A stretch of 64,000 nucleotides of DNA from JAJDXW01 sp965202895 (GTDB taxonomy: Bacteria; Pseudomonadota; Gammaproteobacteria; HK1), in the NCBI GenBank assembly GCA_965202895.1, contig OZ241901.1, positions 1,798,001 through 1,862,000 on the forward strand, written 5' to 3'. A model generated the notes under the pieces. The model saw only the letters and a list, made by a program, of their open reading frames with translations. It searched no databases and was not told the DNA's origin. Position numbers and translations under genes: made by a program. Positions 41,761 to 50,594 of the stretch are shown here, in pieces. The number at the start of each line of letters is the position of its first letter. The first letter of the stretch is position 1.

Positions 41761-42308
41761 CCCGCATCCTTCCCCCGCCGCCGTTGCCGGCCGCAGCCGC
41801 TCCGGACGTCCCCGAGAACGCGGGTCTGCCCAAGTCCGCGGCTCCTTCGGCCGGCCGCCCACGGGGTCGTGGAGGCCGCCGTGGGCGACCCCGAAGTCGT
41901 ATCCGCCCGGCAAGTCCCGGATGAACTCGTCGGCCCGGACCTCGCGCGCCGCACGGCCGCCCTCGACACCGCTCCCGACCATGTGCTCGCCGGCGCCCCG
42001 GCTTCGTGCAATATCCGGGCTCGGGCCTCGGGTTCGCGACGCCTTCGCTCTTCAATCGTTGCCGTGCAGCCTCTTCGAAATGAGGTCCCCTGTTCTCCAT
42101 CCGTCGGAGGAATTCCGCCTTCCGTTCTTCTCCATGCGTATCGGTTTCGTGTCGTCGGGGTTGCTCGGGTATCTTCACCCTCCTTTGCGGAAGACCATTA
42201 TCGTGCTCTCACGGTTGTTTTCCCGGGTAAATCCCCGTGACGGAAAGCATGGGACGCAGTGCCTCCGGCGTCCGGGTCTACCGGCCGGGGGGTGTTGTCC
42301 GTCCGTGG
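41761..42308. other. 548-bp interval after hyuB2; possible decayed ABC-exporter fragment
   Basis: No intact gene was found. On the minus strand, about 41860-41985 translates to ADEFIRDLPGGYDFGVAHGG, which resembles the conserved ADEFI-LP-GYDT-VGE-G segment of ABC-exporter ATPases but without the following signature motif. It is probably a remnant or chance resemblance. From about 42020 the sequence becomes visibly less GC-rich than its surroundings, which is consistent with foreign DNA at the edge of the PIN-gene islet. Confidence 0.3.
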
Positions 42309-43163
42309 TCAGTTCCACGGGTCGTACCCCGTGCTCCTGACGGCACTCCTGATCGCGGCGGTCGCCCTCGTCTGCGCCTCGCGCGTCCTTCGGGCAGCGG
42401 GAGCTCTTGCGAGCAGGCCCCTCGCCTCGTCCGCGATCTCGCCCCATCTCGGACCTTCCGCCTCGATCCATTGCTGGAGCTCTTCCCCCGTGGCTCGCAG
42501 CCCTCCCCCGCGGACGTTCCTCGCCAAGGAGATCAGCGATCTCGCGTCGAGCGCGGGATGACGCACCCGGTCGCTGACGCATGCGCACATGGCCGCGGTC
42601 CTGATCGCCTCCCTCCCTCCCCCGAACTCGGTGACGGCGCTCTCGGCGCGGTGTACGAGTGGCTTCTCCCGGCCCCAGATCTCCTGGATGCTCCGGTTGA
42701 CCGCGTCGACCCGGATCGAGTCGAAGTTGTTCGTTGCGAGGATCGGCACGTCCCAGACGAGGCCTTCGGCAATGATCCTCGAGTCGTTCGGCGCCTGCTT
42801 GTCGCCTCGATGGCACCACGGCGGGATCTGGATCGCGGTCCGGTCGTACTCCTCCCTCCTCTCCTCGTTCGCGTCGACCCACTCGAATGCCGGGTCGTTC
42901 CTCGTCTTCTCCGCCTTCCACCATCGTGCAGCCCCCTCCTTGGCCGCCATCATCGCGTCCACACGCATCCGCCGCGCCTCGGGAGGGTCCTTCATGGTGA
43001 GCCGGTGGACTTCCTCGGCGGCAGCGTGCCCCGCTTGCGCCTCCATCTCCTTGTCCACGGTGGGGAGCACCACGACCCTCCCTCCTTCGAGCGCGAGGAG
43101 CATCGAGAAGAATCTCCTCGTGGATACGCTCCGCAGCAGGCTCGTGTCCAGCGCCGGACTCAT
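42309..43163 (-). CDS. PIN-domain protein with long helical C-terminal extension (toxin-like)
   Basis: A protein of 284 aa whose first 155 residues look like a PIN-type ribonuclease domain. The acidic residues are placed as expected: Asp6 in PALDTSLLR, Glu39 in LPTVDKEME, Asp127 in NDSRIIAEGL and Asp148 in ILATNNFDSIR. The last motif pair is the classic PIN arrangement. The remaining 130 residues are charged, mostly helical, and have no domain I recognise. The ATG at 43161-43163 overlaps the stop of the 77-aa gene, giving the antitoxin-then-toxin order of VapBC-like pairs. It is much longer than VapC (about 130 aa). It may be an RNase toxin or a defence effector; function is inferred only. 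Confidence 0.65.
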   Translation of the reverse strand: MSPALDTSLLRSVSTRRFFSMLLALEGGRVVVLPTVDKEMEAQAGHAAAEEVHRLTMKDPPEARRMRVDAMMAAKEGAARWWKAEKTRNDPAFEWVDANEERREEYDRTAIQIPPWCHRGDKQAPNDSRIIAEGLVWDVPILATNNFDSIRVDAVNRSIQEIWGREKPLVHRAESAVTEFGGGREAIRTAAMCACVSDRVRHPALDARSLISLARNVRGGGLRATGEELQQWIEAEGPRWGEIADEARGLLARAPAARRTREAQTRATAAIRSAVRSTGYDPWN

Positions 43164-43393
43164 CGGCTTTCCGCCTCCGACGTCTCGAGGATCTCGTTCG
43201 CGGTGTCTGGTCGGCCCCGTCCGTACAGATCGGCCGCCATCGCCCACAGGTGGTGGTGGGTCCCGTCCACCTCGGCTCGGGCCGCGGCCTCGACGATCGC
43301 GCGTCCTTCGGCGCCCAGCCCGGCCTCCCGTGAAGCAAAGGCTGCCTGCTCGACCCGCCGGGTCTCGGCCTGCCGCGCGGAGATCGGACTCAT
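43160..43393 (-). CDS. Small helical protein preceding the PIN gene (antitoxin candidate)
   Basis: A 77-aa protein starting at the ATG at 43391-43393 with AGGAAGA just upstream. It is charged, Ala/Glu/Arg-rich and predicted helical (VEQAAFASREAGLGAEGRA and TANEILETSEAESR), with a central His cluster (GTHHHLWAMAAD). No helix-turn-helix, ribbon-helix-helix or AbrB-like fold is recognisable. Its stop overlaps the PIN-gene start (ATGA). Position, size and tight coupling suggest an antitoxin or partner of the PIN protein. If so, it is not one of the common antitoxin families I can name. Confidence 0.6.
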   Translation of the reverse strand: MSPISARQAETRRVEQAAFASREAGLGAEGRAIVEAAARAEVDGTHHHLWAMAADLYGRGRPDTANEILETSEAESR

Positions 43394-43527
43394 TCTTCTT
43401 CCTCCCCGATGTGCCCGCCCTCCCGATGGACGCGCCTCTCGGGCCATGCAACGGCACGAATTCTGACCGTTTGGCCGGCATCGTTGTCAATAGCGATCAG
43501 GAAGGGATTCTTGTCAATTCCTGTCAT
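43390..43527 (-). CDS. Possible third small ORF at the head of the PIN operon
   Basis: A 45-codon frame (MTGIDKNPFLIAIDNDAGQT onward, ending GHIGEEEE) whose stop overlaps the next ATG (ATGA). Its base composition is noticeably more AT-rich than the neighbourhood. Against a gene: it has no clear ribosome-binding site. Also, a perfect -35 hexamer TTGACA (43517-43512, minus) with a weak GCTATT 17 bp on (43494-43489) lies within it, so it may simply be the promoter of the PIN operon. Two direct copies of TTGTCAAT (43484-43491 and 43511-43518) fall in this interval. Confidence 0.3.
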   Translation of the reverse strand: MTGIDKNPFLIAIDNDAGQTVRIRAVAWPERRVHREGGHIGEEEE

Positions 43528-44196
43528 GACGGCCGCAACTTGTTGTTTCCTATGCCACACGGGAGTTCTTCCGCTCTCCCCCGCGGATCCTGCCCCTTTC
43601 ACGGGAGCCCGTCCCGGCCCACGTGAGATCACACGGTCGCCGTGCCCCGGTTCTGCAGGACACCACGACCGTGCGACGAGCCGGAGCTCTACGCACGACG
43701 GACGGTCCGGACTTCGGGCTCGTCCTGAGCGAAGACGGCCTGTCCCCGACCGATTCCCGGCCTCTTTCGCGTATGGCGTAGCCTCCGGGTTGCGCGCCTG
43801 ATCCTGGAGGCCGCCGCTTCCTCCCCGTCCTGACGGTTCCCGCTTCGGGTGTGGTCGAGGGCATCCCCCTTCCCGTTTCTCTCTGGGCGGTCCTCGTCGG
43901 CTGCCGCCCGTCGGTCCGCGAGCTCCGATCCGAATTCCCGTGTCTTTCGGGGATCCGATCCGGGTTCGTGCATGGTTCAGTCGGGTTCGGGCGTGGATCG
44001 GGTCGGATCCGCCCCGTTCGCGATCGGGATTCCTGTGCAGGCGTGATTGGAATTCGCGTGATCTCACCCAGGAACACGTCCTGGCGCGCCACCGCGACCA
44101 GCCGGCCGATCCCTTCGCCCGTTCGACGGACGATGCCGCGAGCGGGATTCACCCCGCCGGCCGGCCGGCCCTGAAGACACCTTCCGGACGGCCCAT
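43528..44196. other. About 670 bp with no gene; degenerate CGGATC/GGGTTCGG microrepeats
   Basis: No frame on either strand shows a family motif or a good start. Between about 43900 and 44060 the sequence is made of short variants of CCGATCC, GGGTTCG and GGATCGGG, the same repeat class found in coding regions elsewhere in the window. This suggests expansion rather than a decayed gene. Confidence 0.45.
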
Positions 44197-44225
44197 TTGC
44201 ACCGCGCGATGCAAGTCCGTAGATT
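44197..44225 (+). promoter_or_regulatory. Near-perfect 18-bp palindrome overlapping a putative promoter
   Basis: TTGCACCGCGCGATGCAA (44197-44214) is palindromic except for one base pair. Its left end TTGCAC could be a -35 box, with TAGATT (44220-44225) as -10 at a 17-bp distance, 33 bp before the small membrane-protein gene. A repressor bound to the palindrome would block this promoter. Confidence 0.45.
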
Positions 44226-44258
44226 GCGGGGCGGCGAGGCCCGTCGTGGGGAAAGAGC

Positions 44259-44483
44259 ATGGACGGTCGAGCCGTCGTCGTCACCGCGGCGGGCATCATC
44301 GTCGCGGTTCAAGTCGGGCTCTTCGCATGGCTGAAATCCGACATCGCCGCCTTGAATACCCACATGGATCGGGTGGAACGTGAAGTGGCCTTCGTTCGCG
44401 GCCAGCTCTCGCTCGCCCTGCCCGCGCTCGCCGCGAGTTCGGTCACCCCTGGGCCCGCACCGGCTCCGAAGACGGATCCGTGA
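44259..44483 (+). CDS. Small membrane protein with coiled-coil segment
   Basis: A 74-aa protein with an N-terminal transmembrane helix (VVVTAAGIIVAVQVGLFAWL, residues 6-25). A heptad-like amphipathic stretch (SDIAALNTHMDRVEREVAFV) and a Pro/Ala-rich tail ending in APAPKTDP follow. The start is supported by GGGGAAAG about 6 bases upstream of the ATG at 44259. Similar short helix-plus-RVEREVAFLRGQL proteins occur in many proteobacteria as uncharacterised genes. I cannot name a function. It is next to the PIN-gene islet but transcribed away from it. Confidence 0.6.
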   Translation: MDGRAVVVTAAGIIVAVQVGLFAWLKSDIAALNTHMDRVEREVAFVRGQLSLALPALAASSVTPGPAPAPKTDP

Positions 44484-45008
44484 CGGGAATCGCGGCTGAG
44501 ACCGTGGCTTCGATCGATCCCGGCGCTACCCCTCCCTGAAGCACATCGGGCCACCCTCCCGATGGAGCCGGATGCGGGAAGGCCGCACGTCCGGGTCCGT
44601 GAGGGGCGCGCCGGGCGACCGGCGCCTCTACCCGACCAACCCCACTCCGCGCCTGCCCCCCGGCCGCGCGCTTCCCGCCGCCCTGCGGGAGCGCCCCGAT
44701 CGAGCCTCCGGCGGTCTTCGGTCCGCGGGGAACCGACGCCGAGGGGGTTCGACGCCTCGACCGGGGAGGCCGGAGCGATGCACGCGCCGACGCCCCGTGC
44801 CCTCGCCCCCGGTGTGGCGGCGGATCCGGGTTCCGCCGGAGCGGTGTATCTGCCGGAGCGCGGCGAAGAGAGTGCCCCGCCGGCGGCCCGGCGGGGCACG
44901 TGGAGATCCGGAGCACCGACGCCCCGCGCGGGGGCCGCCACCCGCGCCTCCGGCCCCGGGGAAGTGGCCCCGGGGAAGTGGCCCCCGTCGGCGCCGGCCG
45001 TTGGGGGC
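44484..45008. other. 525-bp interval with no recognisable gene
   Basis: The interval lies between the small membrane protein and the end of the convergent binding-protein gene. It is GC-rich, with repeated GCCCCGGGGAAGTGG-like units near 44955-44985. No conserved start, RNA gene or terminator with a T-tract was seen. Open frames here lack family features. Confidence 0.45.
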
Positions 45009-45848
45009 CTACGGGGAGAAGGACACCGTATCCGGGATCTCGGTGATGCCGCTGTACTTCAGCATCGCCCGCTTCATGCGCTTCTCGTTGTGGCCGAGCA
45101 GGTTGTTCCACTCCGCCCACCAGTTGAGGAAGTTCTTGAAGGTGTCGTCCTCCTCGGAGCGGATGCCGAAGTAGCCGGGAAGCGCCGCACGCGGCTTCGG
45201 GTTGTTGAAGGTGCCGAGGCTCGGGTTCTTCTCCTTGGCGATCATGCTCGAGAGCACCGTCGTGGTGAACGCGTCGGCACGCCCGGACGCCACCGCGAGG
45301 ATGATCTGGGAGAGCTCCTTGAACTGCACCTGGCTCGCCTTCGGAGCCCATTTCTCCAGCAGGAGCTGGTCGGCGGTGCCGGTCATCACCGCCACCTTCA
45401 CCGCCGGGTCGTTGTAGTCGGCCCAGTTCTTGCCGGCAAAGCCGTTCCGGTTCACGGTCACCCACTCGATCCAGTAGATGGGGCCCGCGAAGTCGATGGC
45501 CGTGGCGCGCACCGGGGTGGCCTGCATTCCGGCCGCGAAGTCCACCTTGCCGGTGGAGATCGCGAGCACCAGCTCGCTCCAACCCCCCACCTCGACCGTC
45601 TCGAGGTCCACCTTCATCTCCTTGGCCACATCCTGAGCCATCTCGACGAGGGCGCCCCCCCATTCGTCCGTCGCCTTGTCCTTCACGAAGTAGGGCGGGT
45701 AGTTGAACACCGCGAACTTCAACGTCCCGGCACTTCTCACCCGTTCCCACGTGGATTGCGCATGCGCGTCCGCATGGCTGGCGGACGACGCGCCGAGCAG
45801 CAGCAACGCCGCCGCGGCGGCCATCGCCTTGCCGATGAGGGTCTTCAT
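45009..45848 (-). CDS. Polar-amino-acid-type periplasmic substrate-binding protein
   Basis: Type II receptor (SBP_bac_3 family) of 279 aa. A signal peptide (AMAAAAALLLLGASSASHA) is followed by RVRSAGTLKFAVFNYPPYFV, the diagnostic first strand. Ligand-loop motifs WSELVLAISTGKVDFAAGM and PVRATAIDFAGPIYW follow. Aromatic residues (WIEW, NWWAEWNNL) are unusually frequent near the hinge. The ATG at 45846-45848 has GGAGAG upstream. Its natural partners, a permease and an ATPase of the same class, lie 7 kb away on the same strand (52.6-54.1 kb). The genes in between are all on the opposite strand. Confidence 0.9.
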   Translation of the reverse strand: MKTLIGKAMAAAAALLLLGASSASHADAHAQSTWERVRSAGTLKFAVFNYPPYFVKDKATDEWGGALVEMAQDVAKEMKVDLETVEVGGWSELVLAISTGKVDFAAGMQATPVRATAIDFAGPIYWIEWVTVNRNGFAGKNWADYNDPAVKVAVMTGTADQLLLEKWAPKASQVQFKELSQIILAVASGRADAFTTTVLSSMIAKEKNPSLGTFNNPKPRAALPGYFGIRSEEDDTFKNFLNWWAEWNNLLGHNEKRMKRAMLKYSGITEIPDTVSFSP

Positions 45849-46176
45849 GGGTCGCTCTCCTGTTCCGAGTGAAGCGCACTTGCCGAAGCGCGGCGGCCGG
45901 TTTCGAGCCTGCCCGGAGGCAGGCCTCGTGGTGTCGTCCCGCTTGCGTGGACCCCTGATCATCGTGCAGAGGAGTCGTCCGGACGGCAGAAGGACGATCG
46001 CCGTACGCCGGAGCGCCCCGCGCGGCCGCCGCACCATACCACAGGAACCCCTCCCGTCCCGGTCGGCGGACCGGCTCGTGAGGTCACGCCGGCTGACCGT
46101 CGGTACCCCTGTCCCCTATCCGGCCGCCGCGAAGATGGTGTAGTCTCCCGCGCGGGCAGCGCTGGTTGCGGGAACA
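45849..46176. other. 328-bp divergent intergenic region
   Basis: Separates the leftward binding-protein gene from the rightward RND adaptor gene and must hold both promoters. No palindrome or box of good quality was recognised, and no coding frame has support. Confidence 0.4.
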
Positions 46177-47424
46177 GTGTCAGATCGGAGTGCAGCCGAG
46201 CCGGCCGGGCCTGAAGGGCGGCAAGCGCGCAGAAGCTGGCGTGGCTGGGCGCAGATGGCGCTGGTGCTGGCGGCGATCGGCATCGCCTACTACTTCGCCC
46301 GGGCGCCGGCCGTCGATCCCATCGAGGGCGACGGCTTGGCCGGGGTGGTTGCGCCGACGCCCACCGTACAGGTAGTCCGGCCTGCCGTCGTGCAGGCTTC
46401 CCGGCAAGTGACCGCTACCGGCGTCGTCTCCGCGAGGGGGGGCGTCGCGCTGCGCAGTCAAGTGGCCGGCAAGGCGGTATTCGTGTCACCGGCGCTGCGT
46501 GCCGGCGCGTCCTTCGCGGCCGGGCAGCCCTTGGTGCGCATCGAGCGACGCGACTACGAATTGCGTCTGGCGGCCGCCGAGGCGCAGCTGCGGTATGCCG
46601 AGGCCGAGCTCTCGAAGCAGCGTCTGAGGGGCGAGCATCGGAGCCAGCGGTTCCTGCGCGACAACCCAGGCGCGGCCGTACCGTCGATCGTAGCCAGGTT
46701 GCCGCAGATCGCCCGCGAGGAGGCGGAGGTGGAGTGGGCGAAGGTGGCCATCGAGAAGGCCAGGGTCGATCTGGCCCGCACCACCCTCTCGCTGCCGTTC
46801 GACGGATGGGTGCGAACCAGCCGTCTGCTGGTGGGCGAGGTGGTACGACCGGCAAGGGCCGTGGCTCGGGTGTTCCCCAAGGACGCGGTCCAGGTGGAGG
46901 CCCGCCTGTCCGAGGCCGACATGGCCGCCTTGGGCGAGTGCGCCCCCGCCGCCGTCGGCGCCCCGGAGGCCGGCGCCGCGGGCCCGACCGGCTGCCGTGC
47001 CCCGCCGGTGCTCGGCCATGCCGCCAAGGTGCGGGCCGGCGGGCATCTGTTCGACGTCGTCGTGGAGCGCGTGTCGGCGGTCGTGGACCGGCAGAGCCGC
47101 CTCGCCACCCTGTACATGGGCTTTGCCGACACGGTCCCGCTCGACGCGCTGCCGCGTCCGGGCACGTTCGTGAACGTCACGCTGGACGGGCCCCTCCTGG
47201 ACGGCGTATTCGTGCTGCCCGACGCAGCGCAGCGCGAGGACGGCAGCGTCTGGATCGTCGCCGACGGCGCCTTGCGGAGCTTTGCCCCGCACGGCCTGGG
47301 CCACAGCAGCTCCGGTTGGCTGGTCACGCAGTTCGAGCCGCACGACGGCGTGGTGGTCGGACCGGTGGCGGGCGCCCGAGAGGGGCTGCCGGTGGTAACG
47401 CGCACGGCCGCCGTCGGACCGTGA
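46177..47424 (+). CDS. RND efflux periplasmic adaptor (membrane-fusion protein)
   Basis: HlyD/AcrA-family adaptor of 415 aa. An N-terminal anchor helix (MALVLAAIGIAYYFA) is followed by the lipoyl-like entry VTATGVVSARGGVALRSQVAGK. A helical hairpin (LRYAEAELSKQRLRG to AKVAIEKARVDLARTTL) and LSLPFDGWVRTSRLLVGEVV close the lipoyl domain, then beta-barrel and membrane-proximal domains. It starts GTG at 46177, with GCGGGAA upstream; the stop overlaps the RND pump start (GTGA). Leucine and valine codons favour CTG and GTG more than in neighbouring genes, which mainly use CTC and GTC. This hints at separate origin. No outer-membrane TolC-like gene follows. Confidence 0.9.
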   Translation: MSDRSAAEPAGPEGRQARRSWRGWAQMALVLAAIGIAYYFARAPAVDPIEGDGLAGVVAPTPTVQVVRPAVVQASRQVTATGVVSARGGVALRSQVAGKAVFVSPALRAGASFAAGQPLVRIERRDYELRLAAAEAQLRYAEAELSKQRLRGEHRSQRFLRDNPGAAVPSIVARLPQIAREEAEVEWAKVAIEKARVDLARTTLSLPFDGWVRTSRLLVGEVVRPARAVARVFPKDAVQVEARLSEADMAALGECAPAAVGAPEAGAAGPTGCRAPPVLGHAAKVRAGGHLFDVVVERVSAVVDRQSRLATLYMGFADTVPLDALPRPGTFVNVTLDGPLLDGVFVLPDAAQREDGSVWIVADGALRSFAPHGLGHSSSGWLVTQFEPHDGVVVGPVAGAREGLPVVTRTAAVGP

Positions 47425-50400
47425 GCGACGACGCCCAAGCCGGGTTCGGGGACGATCGACGAAGCCTCGTCGCCTACTTCGCCCACAACCCGGTAGCCGC
47501 CAACGTGCTCATGCTGCTGCTGCTCGGCGGCGGCCTGTTCGTGGCCAATCGGGCCACGGTCGAGCGTTTTCCAGCCTACGATCCCCACACCATCACCGTC
47601 TCCGTGCCATACCGTGGCGCCGCGCCGGCCGAGGTGGAAGAGGAAATCACACGGCGCGTCGAAGAAAGCGTCGCCGGCATCGTCGACGTCGAACGAGTCC
47701 TGTCCACGGCCGCAGCCGGTATCGGCATCGTCGACGTGGAGTACAGCCCGCTGGCGGACGGGGTGGAGGTGCTGAATGCGGTCCGCACCGCCGTCGAACG
47801 CATCGAGAACTTCCCGCCGCTGAACGCCGAGCGGCCGGAGATCGTGCGCAGGGAGGTGGTCCGCAAAGTGCTCATGCTGGCGGTCTCGGCAGAGTCCCTG
47901 GACGAAGATACGCTGCGGCAGGATGCCGAGGCTCTGCGTGCGGCGCTGCTGGCCCTGCCCGACGTCTCCATGGTGTCCCTGCGCGGCACCCGGCAACGCG
48001 AGATCCGGATCGAGCTGAGCGAAGAAGCGCTGCGCCGCCACGGTCTCACCATCGACAAGGTGGTACGGCTGGTGCGTCAATCGTCCTTCAACCTGTCCGG
48101 CGGCAAGCTCCGCACCGATGCCGGCGAGGTGGTCATCGGTTCGTTGGCGAAGCGCACCCGCGCCGAAGAGTTTCGGGACGTCGTGCTGGTGTCTCGACCC
48201 GACGGTTCCGTGGTGCGGGTGCGCGACGTAGCGACGGTACGGGACGGCTTCGAGGAACTGGACCTGATCAACGAGGTGGACGGCCGGCCGACGATATTCG
48301 TCCGCGTCGACGCCGCCATCGGCAAGTCCACGCAGGAGGTCGCGGAGGCCGTCAAGCGGCGCCTCGCCGACTACGCCCGGCCGCCGGGCACCGCCATCGA
48401 GCTCTGGCAGGACGAGAGCCGGTTCATCTCGGATCGCATCGCCACCGTCACCGGCAACGCCATCATTGGCGCCGTACTGGTTTTCATCACCCTGCTCGTG
48501 GTCTTCGACATGCGCCTGGCGCTGTGGATCGCCATGGGCATTCCGATTTCGTTCCTGGGTGCACTGGTGTTCTTCGATGCCGTCGGCCTGAGCGTCAACG
48601 TGCTGACGCTGTTCGCGTTCTTCATCGTCACGGGCATCGTGGTCGACGATGCCGTGGTGGTCGGCGAGAGCATCGCCAGGCAACGGGAGAACGGCCTGCA
48701 CGGCGCCGCCGCATCGATCGCCGGGGTTCGCGCCGTCGGCGGCCCCGTCGCCATCGGCGCGGTGACTACGGTGGTCACCTTCTTCGCCCTGTTTCCGCTT
48801 GGCGACGCCTGGGGCCAGCTCGTCAGCGTCATGCCCCTCGTCATCCTCCTGGTGCTGGCGGTGTCGTTGGTCGAAGCGTTCTGCATTCTGCCGGGCCATC
48901 TGGCAGGAGCCCGACCGTGGAGCCTCCCGCCCCTTGCCGATTGGCAGGGCAAGGCCCGGGCGGCGCTGGACAAGTTCATTTACGGCCGGGTCGTGGAGGC
49001 CATCGCCCTGGCCGTGCGCTATCCGTTCCGCACGTTGCTGGTAGTGGTGCTGGCGGTCGCAGCGGCCGCGGCCGCCGTCGCATTCGACGTCGCACGCTAC
49101 ACGGCATTCCCCTCCAGCGTCGGCGTGGACCGGCTGCAAGCAGCATTGGCCATGCCCGTGGGTACGCCGTTCGGCACTACCGCGGCAGCCGCCGAACAGC
49201 TCGCCGCCGCGGCCCGTGCCGCCGATCGGGCAGCCGGCGGCGGCACGGTGGCGGGCATCGCCGTCGTGGTAGGGCGCCACCGGCCGCAGGAGTACTACGA
49301 AGGCGAGTCCACGCCGCCGGAAGGCAGCCATCTGGCAACCGTCGAAGTGCGCTTCGCGCCGCCGCCCGGACGGACCCTCACGGTGGAGGACTTCCAACGC
49401 CGCTGGCGGCATGCCACCGGGACCGTGCCAGGCGCCGACACCGTGTCCTTCGAACCGACCCAGGGACTCTTCGCCACCCATGTGTCGCACCTGCTGATCC
49501 ACGACGACGAGGCCGTCCTGGCGCAGGCCGCCGCGGAGCTGAGCGCCGCCTACGCCGCCGTCCCGGCGATACACGAGGTGCGGGATTCTCTGACGGAGGG
49601 CAAGCGGCGCTTCGACGTGCAACTGACGGCCGCGGGTGTCGCGGCCGGGCTGACGGTCGCCCGCGTGGCGAACCAGTTGCGGGATGCGTTTTTCGGCGCG
49701 GAGGTGCAGCGCATTCAGCGAGGGTCCGACGAACTGCGGGTGGTGGTGCGCTATCCAGCCGAACGCCGGCGCAGCTTGCGCGACCTGCTCGACGAACGCA
49801 TCAGGCTGCCGGCCGGCGGCGACGTGCCGTTGGCCACGGTGGCCAGCATCACCGAGACGCGCGACTACGCCGAGCTGTTGCGCATCGACGGCCGGCGCGC
49901 CGCCACGGTGACCGGCTGGTTCGACGCCGAACTGGCGGGGTCGCGTCAAGTGAACGCGGCAGTAGCAGCCACTGCCTTGCCGTTGGTCGAGGCGCGCTAT
50001 CCCGACGTCGAGATTCGCGAGCACGGCGCCACCCGCGACGGTACGTCGATGATCCGCACCCTGCTCTGGACCTTCCCGTTGGCGCTGGTGGTGGTCTTCG
50101 GCCTGCTGGCGTCGCAGTTGCGGAGCTTCGTGCAACCGCTGCTGGTGCTGGCCGGCGTACCGTTGGCGGCGGTCGGTGCGGTAGCCGGGCATATGGCGCT
50201 CGGCTACGACCTCACCAACATGTCGCTGTTCGGCATCATCGGCGTCTCCGGCGTGGTGGTGAACGACACGCTGTTGCTGCTGCATCGCTACAACGGCATT
50301 CGCCGCAACGATGCCGCGTTGCCGGCCATTGCCGCGATTTCCGCCGCTACCCGCCAGCGCGCCCGCGCCATCATGCTCACCACCGCCACCACGGTGATGG

Positions 50401-50594
50401 GCATCATGCCCATGCTGTACGACAAGAGCGAAGCGATCGACTTCCTGGTGCCGATGGTGATCAGCCTCGGCGCCGGCCTCCTCTTCGCCAGCCTCGGCGT
50501 GCTGTTCCTGGTGCCGGCCGTGCTGGTCGGCGTGGAGGTCGTCGCCTTCTCCCGGCCGCTGGCGTTCCTCCGCCGTCGGGAGGCCGGGGCGTAG
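47421..50594 (+). CDS. RND-family efflux pump (HAE1/AcrB-like inner-membrane transporter)
   Basis: Proton-driven resistance-nodulation-division transporter, 1057 aa, full family length. The first helix (NPVAANVLMLLLLGGGLFVA) and first periplasmic loop (PAYDPHTITVSVPYRGAAPA) are typical. The helix-4 proton relay GIVVDDAVVVGESIAR carries the two Asp, and two blocks of six helices lie around 335-530 and 840-1050. GASLG/FLVPAVL-type C-terminal motifs are present. The start GTG at 47421 overlaps the adaptor stop. Substrate is unknown; the loop sequences look closer to hydrophobe/amphiphile exporters than to heavy-metal CusA types. Codon preference matches the adaptor gene. Confidence 0.95.
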   Translation: MSDDAQAGFGDDRRSLVAYFAHNPVAANVLMLLLLGGGLFVANRATVERFPAYDPHTITVSVPYRGAAPAEVEEEITRRVEESVAGIVDVERVLSTAAAGIGIVDVEYSPLADGVEVLNAVRTAVERIENFPPLNAERPEIVRREVVRKVLMLAVSAESLDEDTLRQDAEALRAALLALPDVSMVSLRGTRQREIRIELSEEALRRHGLTIDKVVRLVRQSSFNLSGGKLRTDAGEVVIGSLAKRTRAEEFRDVVLVSRPDGSVVRVRDVATVRDGFEELDLINEVDGRPTIFVRVDAAIGKSTQEVAEAVKRRLADYARPPGTAIELWQDESRFISDRIATVTGNAIIGAVLVFITLLVVFDMRLALWIAMGIPISFLGALVFFDAVGLSVNVLTLFAFFIVTGIVVDDAVVVGESIARQRENGLHGAAASIAGVRAVGGPVAIGAVTTVVTFFALFPLGDAWGQLVSVMPLVILLVLAVSLVEAFCILPGHLAGARPWSLPPLADWQGKARAALDKFIYGRVVEAIALAVRYPFRTLLVVVLAVAAAAAAVAFDVARYTAFPSSVGVDRLQAALAMPVGTPFGTTAAAAEQLAAAARAADRAAGGGTVAGIAVVVGRHRPQEYYEGESTPPEGSHLATVEVRFAPPPGRTLTVEDFQRRWRHATGTVPGADTVSFEPTQGLFATHVSHLLIHDDEAVLAQAAAELSAAYAAVPAIHEVRDSLTEGKRRFDVQLTAAGVAAGLTVARVANQLRDAFFGAEVQRIQRGSDELRVVVRYPAERRRSLRDLLDERIRLPAGGDVPLATVASITETRDYAELLRIDGRRAATVTGWFDAELAGSRQVNAAVAATALPLVEARYPDVEIREHGATRDGTSMIRTLLWTFPLALVVVFGLLASQLRSFVQPLLVLAGVPLAAVGAVAGHMALGYDLTNMSLFGIIGVSGVVVNDTLLLLHRYNGIRRNDAALPAIAAISAATRQRARAIMLTTATTVMGIMPMLYDKSEAIDFLVPMVISLGAGLLFASLGVLFLVPAVLVGVEVVAFSRPLAFLRRREAGA

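Noticed and set aside
43528..44196. A 225-codon minus-strand frame covering the space upstream of the PIN operon
   Set aside because: Only its last 45 codons look possible. The rest is Arg/Gly/Pro-rich repeat-derived sequence without motifs.
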